DNA from: Pleurobrachia bachei
Lineage: Eukaryota; Ctenophora; Tentaculata; Cydippida; Pleurobrachiidae
DNA length: 28,101 bases
Assembly: GCA_000695325.1 (NCBI GenBank)
Contig: AVPN01000344.1
Coordinates: forward strand, 32,344 to 60,444
Direction of reading: 5' to 3'
In this document: positions 20,464-28,101 of the stretch, piece by piece
Position numbering within the stretch: the stretch's first letter is position 1
How the letters are laid out: every line of letters starts with the position of its first letter
The notes under the pieces: generated by a model
Told to the model about the DNA's origin: nothing
Databases searched by the model: none
Seen by the model: only the letters and a program-made list of their open reading frames with translations
Translations under genes and position numbers: made by a program

Positions 20464-20634
20464 TTCTGGTCCCTCATAATGACCTTTTAAACATATTTTT
20501 AATGCAAATGGGATGAAGTCTCTTATGACAACCGGATTTGTGACAAATCCGGTTGTCATAAGAGACTTCATCCCATTTGTCTTGAGAAACCTTAAAAGGG
20601 GTGTGAAATGTGAACAGTCGGAAAGGGACCAGAA
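20464..20634. repeat. Foldback repeat with a 37-bp perfect stem
   Basis: 20505-20541 and 20543-20579 are exact reverse complements around one base (G at 20542), a near-uninterrupted cruciform or hairpin. The symmetry continues outward with gaps: CCTTTTAA (20483-20490) with TTAAAAGG (20592-20599), and TTCTGGTCCCT (20464-20474) with AGGGACCAGAA (20624-20634). The arms therefore reach about 80-90 bases with a diverged outer half. This fits an inserted foldback/MITE-type element or a template-switch palindrome. Open frames through it are not genes. Confidence 0.85.
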
Positions 20635-20901
20635 CGTGCCAGGGGGTGAAAAAAAACGAAAAAGTGAAAATCTTAGTGCGCGTGCGTTCGGCCGGGATCG
20701 ATCAAGTTTGAAATAAACGCTAAGCCGCGCCTGCATCTCATCACGCTGCATGTCCTGTTGCGGCGCGGGATTTGAGGTATCTACACTGCAGACTTTATGC
20801 GGCGCGGCGCACTCGGCGGGATCAAAATTTCGATTTGCCGACCACCAGCCTGTCACATTTCAGGGTTGAAAAGCGCTGCCTTATCCCTTTGACATGCGCT
20901 G

Positions 20902-20944
20902 CAGGTCCCTAGCGCGCGCGTTTTCAACTCCTCCTAGGGACCTG
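20902..20944. repeat. Inverted repeat at the 5' edge of the LINE-like ORF
   Basis: CAGGTCCCTA (20902-20911) and TAGGGACCTG (20935-20944) are exact reverse complements around a 23-base GC-rich loop, 58 bases before the ATG of the ORF1-like gene. They may mark an element border or a structured 5' UTR. Confidence 0.5.
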
Positions 20945-21002
20945 GGGGTTGGTACGCGCCCCTACGAATGAACGCTTGATAAAATCCGTGAATGACTATG
21001 TT

Positions 21003-21890
21003 ATGGAGATCATGAGACTGGATTACGCTGGAACCTCGGAAGAGATGAATGTTGAACCTCAGCTGGTAACAGATAACTACAACTATATCAAACAATTTCC
21101 TGAGTCTAAACTGACCCCTGATAGTGTTGGTACAGTGTATAAAGATCTCCCCACCTTCTATAGACATTCTCTCAATTCATTATCGAAGGAGGAGATAATT
21201 GACGCCACGTGTAAAACATTCTTGACTAGTGTGAAACTTCTCAAATCTGCAATGTATAGTCTTGATGAGGTTGTTAGTACGAAGAAACTAGAGGAGCAGC
21301 TGCGTCAGTGCAAAAATGAACTTGACGAACACCGAGTTAACGTAATTGAGCTTCAGCGGAAGTTGATAAAAAATCAAGAGGAGCAACTCAGTTCAATGAC
21401 AAACTCAGTACAGAAAGTGAAAGCTTACTCTACTGTACTGGCCCAGAACGTTGCCGCAGTATCGCCGGTGGTGAGAAAGTCTGCTCAGAATCCTACTCCA
21501 TCACCATCGTCTGAGAGAGACAAAAACCTCGTTATTTTCGGTATACCAGAAACAACGGACCGCTTGACCAAGAACAGTGTTGATGCTTTGTTTGACGAGT
21601 TGAAAGAAAGACCGAAGGTTAACGCTATGCCCCGTATCGGTGAGAGAAACGATAAGGGCCCTAGACCGCTTTTGATTTCCTTTGAGAGAAGGGCAACACT
21701 CATCGCACTGCTGAAAAAGTCACGACAGCTTAAGAACTCGGAACATTACTCAGCTGTTTACCTATCACCTGATTTAACCCCGATTCAAATTAGAGAGCGA
21801 AAAGTTCTTATAAACACGATGAAAAAACTCCGCTTAGAAGACCCAGGTGGAAAGTACTATATTAAAAACAATATAATCCAAGTAGGATAG
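21003..21890 (+). CDS. LINE-type ORF1 protein (coiled coil plus RRM), no ORF2 nearby
   Basis: The frame is open from 20949, but the first ATG is at 21003, giving 295 aa. Residues about 85-140 have heptad-like leucine spacing (KLEEQLRQCKNELDE, IELQRKLIKNQEEQL), a likely trimerising coiled coil. A Ser/Pro linker follows, then an RRM-like domain that starts at DKNLVIFGIPE (about 173-183) and continues RPLLISFE to VYLSPDLTPIQIRERKVL. These are hallmarks of ORF1 nucleic-acid chaperones of CR1/L1-like non-LTR elements in invertebrates. No endonuclease or reverse transcriptase follows within 550 bases before the next gene. The ORF is uninterrupted, so it is a young ORF1-only (HAL1-like) insertion, an internally deleted LINE, or a host-adopted copy. 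Confidence 0.75.
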   Translation: MEIMRLDYAGTSEEMNVEPQLVTDNYNYIKQFPESKLTPDSVGTVYKDLPTFYRHSLNSLSKEEIIDATCKTFLTSVKLLKSAMYSLDEVVSTKKLEEQLRQCKNELDEHRVNVIELQRKLIKNQEEQLSSMTNSVQKVKAYSTVLAQNVAAVSPVVRKSAQNPTPSPSSERDKNLVIFGIPETTDRLTKNSVDALFDELKERPKVNAMPRIGERNDKGPRPLLISFERRATLIALLKKSRQLKNSEHYSAVYLSPDLTPIQIRERKVLINTMKKLRLEDPGGKYYIKNNIIQVG

Positions 21891-22096
21891 TATGTTTCTT
21901 TAAATACTCAGTTACTCTAGTTTAGTAAGCCCGCTTTAGGTAACTACTGAAGCCTGTTGGCCTTTCAGTCTAGAAGCATTCATATATTTCTATATATGTA
22001 TGTAAGTGTAAGAGCGGGTAGGGTCGTATATATTTTTAATCTATATTGACTCTGTTATAAATATTGAAATTGATATTGATATATTGATATTGAGCC
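21891..22096 (+). mobile_element. Probable 3' end of the LINE-like insertion with (TGATAT)-type tail
   Basis: Noncoding sequence after the ORF ends in a short microsatellite of ATTGATATTGAT units (about 22065-22093). Many CR1/L2-type elements end in such simple repeats rather than poly(A). The border is inferred from this tail; no target-site duplication was identified. Confidence 0.4.
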
Positions 22097-22434
22097 TACA
22101 GTCCACACTGCGTTGCATTTGCCAATTCACCCACCTTTACGTTTTTAGATTCTAGTTAGCTCGTTTTTGGGTCAATTGGGGGATGGCCGAAGGGTTTTTT
22201 GAAACTCGAAAAGAGACTCGAGCTCTACAACTTTGTTCTTCCTAATCTCCATATTTGATATCTTATCAGGGGCTGGAGCTTGTAACGCTAAAATGGGGTG
22301 TGGACCGTTTATTTAGGTCTTGATCACTCAAGGAAAATTGAAATATTAGAAATGTTCATTTTTTTTGGATTTCACAAGTCCAGTTAATTTATCTTGAACT
22401 CCTTAAACATTTTAGATCACATTTTAGGTAAGTT
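22097..22434 (+). other. Upstream region of TSFM
   Basis: No coding sequence. An AG (22426-22427) after a T-rich stretch sits seven bases before the TSFM ATG and could be a 3' splice site for a 5' UTR intron or a leader. The same bases also read as a 5' splice-site sequence (AGGTAAGT). Confidence 0.4.
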
Positions 22435-23181
22435 ATGTTCCTCAGTATCCGCCGTTTGTCATCAGCACCAGCGGTGAGTAAAAAAGTGCTCCAATCCCTC
22501 CGGAGTGAGACGGGCCTACCCTTCATAAAAATCAAAGAAGCTCTCCAAGTGACAAACAATAATGCGGAAGAAGCGAAGGAATGGCTACTGGCCCAGGCGG
22601 CACAGCATAACTGGACTAAAGCGGAGAAGTTAAAGGAACGGACGACTAGTCAGGGATTAGTTGGTATTTTCACCACTCCTGAGCGTATCTCCATGGTGTC
22701 TCTGCTCTGCGAAACGGACTTTGTTTGTAGAAACTCTAAATTCTTGAACCTTTTGCACCACTCCCTTGAAATAGTTTCAGAGCATGGTGTTTCGTCGGTT
22801 GACCAAGCTCTGACTCTCCCAATTTCTACGGATCGAGAACCTCTTGGTGAGGCAATAATTTCAACGGTCGGATCGCTAGGTGAGAACATTAAACTGAGTG
22901 GTGTGTACAGTACACCTGCAACCCCTGGTACAGGCACCTATCTTCACCGTAGGGTTGAGAGTGATATTGCTGGACTCCAACTAGGCACAATCGGTGTTGT
23001 TGTGTCTTGTGATGTGATGCCGGCTGACCCACGACCTGTAAACCAGATATCGCAACACATCGCTGGGTCCTCAAATTTGTCCGATCAGCCGTTATTGCAA
23101 GATGAAACCGTGACAGTGGGTCAATTGTGCAACACACACGGATTTAGAGTTCTTGATTTTTGTAAGCTATCAGTCGGATAA
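22435..23181 (+). CDS. TSFM: Mitochondrial elongation factor Ts
   Basis: EF-Ts exchanges GDP for GTP on mitochondrial EF-Tu during organelle translation. The 248-aa intronless product starts with a basic, Ser-rich presequence (MFLSIRRLSSAPAVSKK) suited to mitochondrial import. The N-terminal UBA-like domain follows with LRSETGLPFIKIKEAL (about 22-37) and EEAKEWL. The core begins with SQGLVGIF and the family signature CETDFVCRN at 92-100, where bacterial proteins read CETDFVARN. The protein is shorter than human TSFM (about 325 aa), mostly by reduced loops and C-terminus. It is the first gene of a head-to-tail trio; the iRhom ATG lies 190 bases after its stop, with no AATAAA in between. Confidence 0.93.
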   Translation: MFLSIRRLSSAPAVSKKVLQSLRSETGLPFIKIKEALQVTNNNAEEAKEWLLAQAAQHNWTKAEKLKERTTSQGLVGIFTTPERISMVSLLCETDFVCRNSKFLNLLHHSLEIVSEHGVSSVDQALTLPISTDREPLGEAIISTVGSLGENIKLSGVYSTPATPGTGTYLHRRVESDIAGLQLGTIGVVVSCDVMPADPRPVNQISQHIAGSSNLSDQPLLQDETVTVGQLCNTHGFRVLDFCKLSVG

Positions 23182-23191
23182 TTTGTTATGT

Positions 23192-23336
23192 AGTGTCATG
23201 TGTCAAAATGTTTTATACCACTGCTAAACCATTATCTGATTATCACCCTACCCTGCCCTATCTTTTTCTGTAAATTTACCCGCTTATCTTATTCTTACCA
23301 CCAAATGTCCCATGTAACTCTCTACCACATGACACT
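23192..23336. repeat. Inverted repeat in the TSFM-iRhom gap
   Basis: AGTGTCATGTG (23192-23202) is mirrored exactly by CACATGACACT (23326-23336). Paired in RNA, it would enclose most of the intergenic gap and put the iRhom 3' splice-site-like sequence (AG 23366-23367) just after the stem. Confidence 0.6.
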
Positions 23337-23371
23337 GTTGACACATCTAACCCCACTGACTCTCTAGCATC

Positions 23372-26114
23372 ATGGCCTCGCACGGCAGGGGCCAGCAATA
23401 TTGGGCCGCCGCGGGCACGACCCTCAGTAGAGCAGGTTCCACTGCACGAAATGGCCTCAGCAGCTTCTTTGGTATAAACAGAGAGAGCAGGGATATTTGG
23501 TCGGGTCGATTTAAACAGCGGGTTAATGTAAGTAGCGATCACATCGACGATATAATTGCCCATTTGCAACATCCTAGTAATTGTCTCTAGTTTATCACTT
23601 TGGCAGTCAACACGGTATTTCATCCATATGCCCTGACAATATAGACCCATAAACAATACCACAAAATTCACTCTGATCCACTCTAAATATAACGTGGGAC
23701 CGTGTAATGTTTAACTTTTCAACAATGATCGTTCCCAACGCGTTAACTGAACGGCATCAAATCATTATTTACTACTTGTTACTCATTTCGTTGTCCTCAT
23801 ATCCCCCTTGTTTTAGTTGTAACCTCATTTCACCCATTTTAGCTAAGTTCCATCTCATTCACCAGAAACTGAAATCATTTCCGATTACCCCGGTTTTCGC
23901 AATCATTTACGATTCATTTCGAGTAAGTTCTTATGGAATTTAATCCTTTTTCACCCTTTGATCATCACTAACAGTTCATTATAGGTGTTGTGAATTATCT
24001 GCTATAGTTTCACACCCCCCCTCTTTTCAGCAAAACAAGGTTGGGCTGACCCTCAAGGATGAAAGGGAGGCCATTTCTACGTTACGCCACAGTCTGAAAC
24101 GGAGCACCCGACCAACGTTACGTCAGGCAGGTACATTTTATTTAATATTTTGGTTTTTTACATTTTCTTACATTTTGCCATTGGTGCTGCTCAAGGGACG
24201 ATTCTTTGAACCCACTAAATTGTAACGCGCCAAGCTCACATCCCGTGAAAAGACACTGTTGTCAGCATCATTCGCGCGCGCTCTCTGGAAGATAGCTCTG
24301 TTGAGTTTCTAAAGAGCTCCAGTCACATTTCATATATTTTCAAACATTCTCTCATCACTTTCAGCAACTTAAAGTTAAACCACACACATTTTATTTAGAA
24401 GTTACTCCGGAGACGAATGGGGATATAATTGAGCTTGAAGATGATGTTTTCCTGCGACGAGGAGGGCGATCAGAGAGTGAGGATGATTTGATATCGAACA
24501 AAGAGGAAGCCCTAGAGTGCTATAGACGAATGATAGAGGTACACACTTGTACATCCCGCGAGGGGGGGGGAGGCATGATATTACACAATTCTTTACCTAG
24601 AATTCCTTTATTTTCTACAGAGTAATAGTATCAGACATGATTAATTGTTGTGCCAGATCACAGGATGGTAAATTAATAACTCGTTCCAACCCTTTCAGAG
24701 AAGTAAAACACCCCTGACATCGACTGATAGTGGCGAGTGGTTTGGTGTTAATACAATAGTTCGTGTTGGTGCCCCTGAGGTCCGATCTCCCCTCCAACTC
24801 GCAGCCCCAGCTGTACCCCGTCGCTGCTCCATGAATATCAAAATCAAAGCCAAACTGGAATCCCTGCCCGAGTTTGTACCTTGGTTCATCTACCTCGTGT
24901 CCCTGGCACAAGTTGTCATGTTGTGTATTATGTTGTGGTCGTATAACGGATTCCATACCATTGGAATTGAGCCGTACACCACCTACCAAAACAATACACC
25001 GACCGTGTTCTCAAGTTATGACCAGGTCCACCGGACAGTCCGGCCGAACTTGTGGTGTGGGCCCGATGAGAACTTTCTAATCAAGTTTGGGGCTCAATTC
25101 AGCCCCTGTATGCGAGAGGATTATGCAATTAATATCCGATCTACAAACCTGTACAATAAAGATCGGGATCAGTTTGTGTGTTGTCAGTTCGAGAACATCA
25201 ACCGGAACTGGGTGGGGTATGTAAGCAGTAGGTCGTGTAGAGACTATGGGAAACCCCTCGCCTACACCAACTGTACGGTGTTTACCGACCACCAACCCAT
25301 GTATACCCACAAGTTCAGGCCATGTTGTGTTAACTCAACTGGGGGTTGTATCCTGACCTCACAGGAGCACTGTCTCTTTCTCAAGGGTCACTGGCAAGAC
25401 AAGGCGGAGACGTGTGGGCAGGTCAACTGTCTCTCCCAGGTGTGTGGGTTGGGAGGGCTGAAGAGTAAGAGTCCTAACTCACCCTACATTCCGGAGACTA
25501 AACAATGGTACAGACATTTCTCAGCAATATTCATCCATGCTGGAATCCTTCATCTGATACCGGCACTAATCGTTCAACTGATACTTGGATCACAAATTGA
25601 AAAAACAGCCGGCTGGTTTCGCACAATGCTCATCTACTTCATCTCCGGTGTGGGTGGTAACTTGACGAGTAGTGTGTTTGTGCCCTACCACCCTACTTGT
25701 GGTGCGGGTGGTGCTGTTTACGGGTTGCTAGGGGTGATCCTGGTTGAGTTCATACAAAGCTACCAGGTAGTCCACCGACCAGGCCGGGAATTAGCCAAGT
25801 TACTGGTTGTCATAGTTGGATCTCTCTTGATAGGGACACTCCCCTACCTAGATAACTTTGCACACCTTGGCGGTATGGTGTACGGGGTATTATCCGCCTG
25901 TATCATCCTCCCCTATATCACATTTGGGAGTTTTGATTCGGGCCGGAAAATCTGCCAAATCGTGGTGGCCCTCATGGTGTTACTTTTCTTGTTTGCGGTG
26001 AACTTTGTTTCCTTTTATATCGTCCAAGGTACAGGGTGGTGCAAAGGGTGCTATTATATAAACTGCATACCCTACAGCAAAAACATGTGCAAGAACACGT
26101 TTTCTTCATTATAA
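23372..26114 (+). CDS. RHBDF: Inactive rhomboid protein (iRhom, RHBDF1/2 type)
   Basis: iRhoms are ER/Golgi pseudoproteases that escort ADAM17 and steer EGF-family and TNF signalling. Four exons join in phase: 23372-23527, 24031-24130, 24399-24538 and 24699-26114, giving about 603 aa (human about 855). The cytoplasmic part keeps the conserved stretch ARNGLSSFFGINRESRD, similar to human RRGTADWFGVSKDSD. TM1 is at about 190-212. A long Cys-rich lumenal iRhom homology domain follows, with GAQFSPCMRED and CCVNSTGGC. The rhomboid core starts at FIHAGILHLIPAL and ends with DNFAHLGG and LPYITFGSFD, then a Cys-rich tail. The active-site motif GxSG reads GAGGAVYG (about 467-474), so the nucleophile is Gly; the partner His (about 521) is kept. 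The shorter length comes from a compact cytoplasmic domain, though an unseen small exon in intron 1 (503 bases) is possible. Confidence 0.93.
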
Positions 26115-26382
26115 CACTCTTCCTAATTCTTATTTGTGATTTCTATATATTTTTGTTGTTTCCACCCCCTCATCCCTATTGTATTACAAACCTGTGTTTG
26201 TTTGTGTGGGTGTGTGTGTATGTGTGTTTGATAAAAGTTAAAAGCATTTTCAAGTTTTATAATGACAGTTGTTTTTATAACCCACTTCGAACGGCGAACC
26301 CAATATTTCCCAAATACATTTCTTCGTGAACCCATTTTTTACCACGTCACCCGTTTAACCAAACACTCTCTCTCCCTATAGC

Positions 26383-27226
26383 ATGACGTTCCCTATCAGA
26401 CGACTGTTTGTCGTTACTGTTGCAGTATTTTACATTTACCTTGGAATCAACAAGGTATCACCAATGCTCAACCCTGGTCTTCACAAAGAATTTGTAAGTT
26501 ATTGGTTTGCTGTTATATCTTGTATTGTTCATACAATAACAGCACAAATTATATCTTTACAACACTATTTCATGCACTGCATCGGGTATCCAACCCACTT
26601 TACGATGTGCTAAATCTTCATTTCATCTCGTATCCCCTGCAGGATTCTGCGTTTGTAGGACACGCCAAGGTGTTCCCCGGGCGAATTGGAATTAAAATAG
26701 AACCAGATTTGTTCCGGTTTGCGTTTGGGATCGCGGAAATTGTGTCAGGTAACTTGAAACCACACACACAGAATACACACAGGCCCTAGATTTGAGGCAG
26801 GGACACGGTCTCGTGTAATTGCCCCCAATTAGATGATCCACACTACTGTCCCACGGTGTGCCCTGTTTCACACAGTTCACAGCTCTCTGTCCGATTAAAT
26901 TCCAGCTAGACTCAAACAGAATATACCATCTATCTAACCCCTGTCCCACCCTGCAGAATCGCGATCGACCTAACATCCTGCCCAATCTTTCTACCCCCCT
27001 GCCTAACCCCCTATCTAACCCCCTCCCCCCAGGTGTATTCCTGGTTCTCGGTGAGACGGTGTGGTGTGTGTACGCAGTGTACAGTCTCCTACTCATGACG
27101 ACCTTTACCTGCCTCTCATACTACACCCAGGGAGAGACCAACAAGTGCATCCCCTACCTGGTTGGACTTAGTCTCACGTCGGTCCTTGCTTCCGGAACAG
27201 ACATTCGTCACTGGAAATATGAATAA
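26383..27226 (+). CDS. TMEM35B: TMEM35B-like DoxX-family membrane protein
   Basis: Three exons, 26383-26493, 26643-26748 and 27033-27226, join in phase to about 136 aa. TM1 with its loop reads VAVFYIYLGINKVSPML, the counterpart of the G-hK-ls motif in TMEM35A/B. Next come GHAKVFP, PDLFRFAFGIAEIVSGVFLVLG, a central hydrophobic segment and TNKCIPYLVGLSLTSVL, which parallels the CIPAIVCLG region of human TMEM35B. Four membrane spans are expected. TMEM35A (NACHO) is an ER chaperone for nicotinic receptors; TMEM35B is less understood, so function is not assigned. A strong pyrimidine-rich 3' splice-site sequence (AG at 26380-26381) stands one base before the ATG. The iRhom stop is 268 bases upstream. 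Confidence 0.85.
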
Positions 27227-27227
27227 A
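27222..27227 (+). terminator. Poly(A) signal AATAAA overlapping the TMEM35B stop
   Basis: AATAAA covers the TAA stop (27224-27226). It is the first canonical signal I find downstream of the TSFM, iRhom and TMEM35B genes; the two internal gaps have none. Confidence 0.6.
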
Positions 27228-27972
27228 ATACACGCCATGACACTGTCAGCGTGATGCCTGACCACTCTTGCAGTACCTTTGGTCATGTCTGACAGAAAGT
27301 AGACACTATATGACAGACTTGTACTTCGGCAGATGTATTCTAACTGTGCTGCTTGGTACACCATATATTACTATGCTTTTCATTTAGTAGTGTTAGTAGG
27401 TTATTGAGTTTAATTATATTCCCATGGTATGTTTATTGATTTTAACAAATTGACTATTGTACACAATATTTAAGACACATTTTACCAACTTTAACCAGGT
27501 TTTTCAGGATTTAATCATCTATTTTTGGTCGGTCTTGGGCATTGAGTTGTAATGTCTTTAACCGGTTTCCATTCTTTCAGCAGTTAAAATAAAAGATTGG
27601 GTTGGAAATGAATAATTCGGGAAGGGCTGCGAGTAATGATACGAATTGAAATGATAAAACAAATCGGACTACTTCTCATCAAAAGTCAAAGAATACCTCG
27701 AAACCTGAAGTACTTCTGCCTACACGGTAAATAATAAATGTGTTACAGTAACCCTGACATTTCTCGACTAACATTTTCCTACAAATGTTACAAACTCTTT
27801 ACATTGTCCTTTATATGATCCATTATCTGGAGTCAATGTTGGTCAACCTTAAATCCTAGTTACGGCCGATTTGTCAGCCACCACATACTGACAGTGTGTC
27901 CCATACATCATCTTCACCATGTCAGTGTCCGATACACACTATGGTGCTGTCATCTACATTGTCTAGACTGAG
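27227..27972. other. Intergenic, convergent 3' regions
   Basis: No gene seen. The stretch probably holds the 3' UTRs of TMEM35B (+) and of the putative CaaX gene (-). TGACAG/CTGTCA words recur around 27240-27320 and 27875-27980. Confidence 0.45.
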
Positions 27973-27986
27973 CTACATGACAGCAC
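27944..27986. repeat. Inverted repeat spanning the stop of the putative CaaX exon
   Basis: GTGCTGTCAT (27944-27953) and ATGACAGCAC (27977-27986) are exact reverse complements around 23 bases. On the minus strand the right arm codes the last residues (CAVM region) and the left arm lies in the 3' UTR, so the stop codon would sit in a hairpin. Confidence 0.6.
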
Positions 27987-28065
27987 ACACCTTACTCTGG
28001 CTGTCTTTGAGACTCTTCGGTAGGTCGCCCCTTCTGTTCGGGTTGTCTTCTAGTGTAGTCACCAC
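27973..28065 (-). CDS. Possible last exon of a CaaX-terminated (prenylated) protein
   Basis: On the minus strand a pyrimidine-rich 3' splice site (AG at 28067-28066) is followed by 30 open codons and TAG (27975-27973). The peptide starts VVTTLEDNPNRRGDL and ends DSQSKVCAVM. The last four residues, CAVM, form a good CaaX box of the farnesyl type, as in small GTPases and other lipid-anchored proteins. The acceptor, the charged composition and the CaaX stop support a real exon; the short length keeps confidence low. I do not recognise the protein. Upstream exons would lie beyond the right edge. Confidence 0.4.
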   Translation of the reverse strand: MVTTLEDNPNRRGDLPKSLKDSQSKVCAVM

Positions 28066-28101
28066 CTGGTTGGAAGAGAGAGAGAGTGGTTTGACGGGGG
28101 G

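Noticed and set aside
20446-20856. 136-codon minus-strand frame
   Set aside because: It runs through the foldback palindrome and GC-rich noncoding DNA, with no protein family features.
24615-24989. 124-codon minus-strand frame
   Set aside because: It is the opposite strand of the iRhom last exon, which is well supported by homology.
1-28101. CRISPR array, tRNA or rRNA genes
   Set aside because: No regularly spaced repeats with unique spacers and no tRNA- or rRNA-like sequence were noticed; the window is animal nuclear DNA.

Overview
The window is nuclear DNA from an animal. It has short introns with GT/AG borders and recognisable metazoan genes: a CPEB2/3/4-type RNA-binding protein, the PP2A B55 regulatory subunit, mitochondrial EF-Ts, an inactive rhomboid and a TMEM35B-like protein. 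CPEB, B55 and iRhom together indicate Metazoa. Tight gene spacing, small introns and abundant (CT)n/(GA)n suggest a compact, polymorphic invertebrate genome, perhaps a sponge or another early-branching lineage. The phylum cannot be proved from this sequence.

Layout. 1-4130 holds the last coding exon of a CPEB gene (+) and its 3' UTR, in a 1.3-kb tandem duplication. 4131-13350 has no gene I recognise. It contains polypurine/polypyrimidine tracts, a palindromic X-box (RFX-type) element, two E-box/CCAAT clusters, a CRE-like inverted repeat, and a second duplication whose copies flank an 846-base assembly gap. 13408-17873 (-) is a complete PPP2R2 (B55) gene with exons 6-9 and their introns duplicated in tandem. 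18245-19345 (-) is a single-exon gene for an unknown 366-aa protein with a beta-TrCP-type degron motif. 20464-22100 has a foldback repeat and a LINE-type ORF1 without an ORF2. 22435-27226 (+) is a tight head-to-tail cluster TSFM - iRhom - TMEM35B. 27973-28065 (-) may be the last exon of a gene for a CaaX-ended protein.

The strangest observation is inside the CPEB duplication. In two separate blocks of 50 and 51 bases, one copy is the exact base-by-base complement of the other in the same left-to-right order. It is not the reverse complement. No known recombination or replication step gives this, so it is either a sequence-processing artefact or something new. Three near-identical tandem duplications with similar units (about 1.2-1.3 kb) in 16 kb point towards mis-joined haplotypes, and the complement blocks should be judged in that light.

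The second main lead is the TSFM-iRhom-TMEM35B cluster. The intergenic gaps are 190 and 268 bases, a 3' splice-site-like sequence sits 1-4 bases before the downstream start codons, and I see no AATAAA in the gaps but one overlapping the stop of the last gene. That arrangement would fit a spliced-leader operon.
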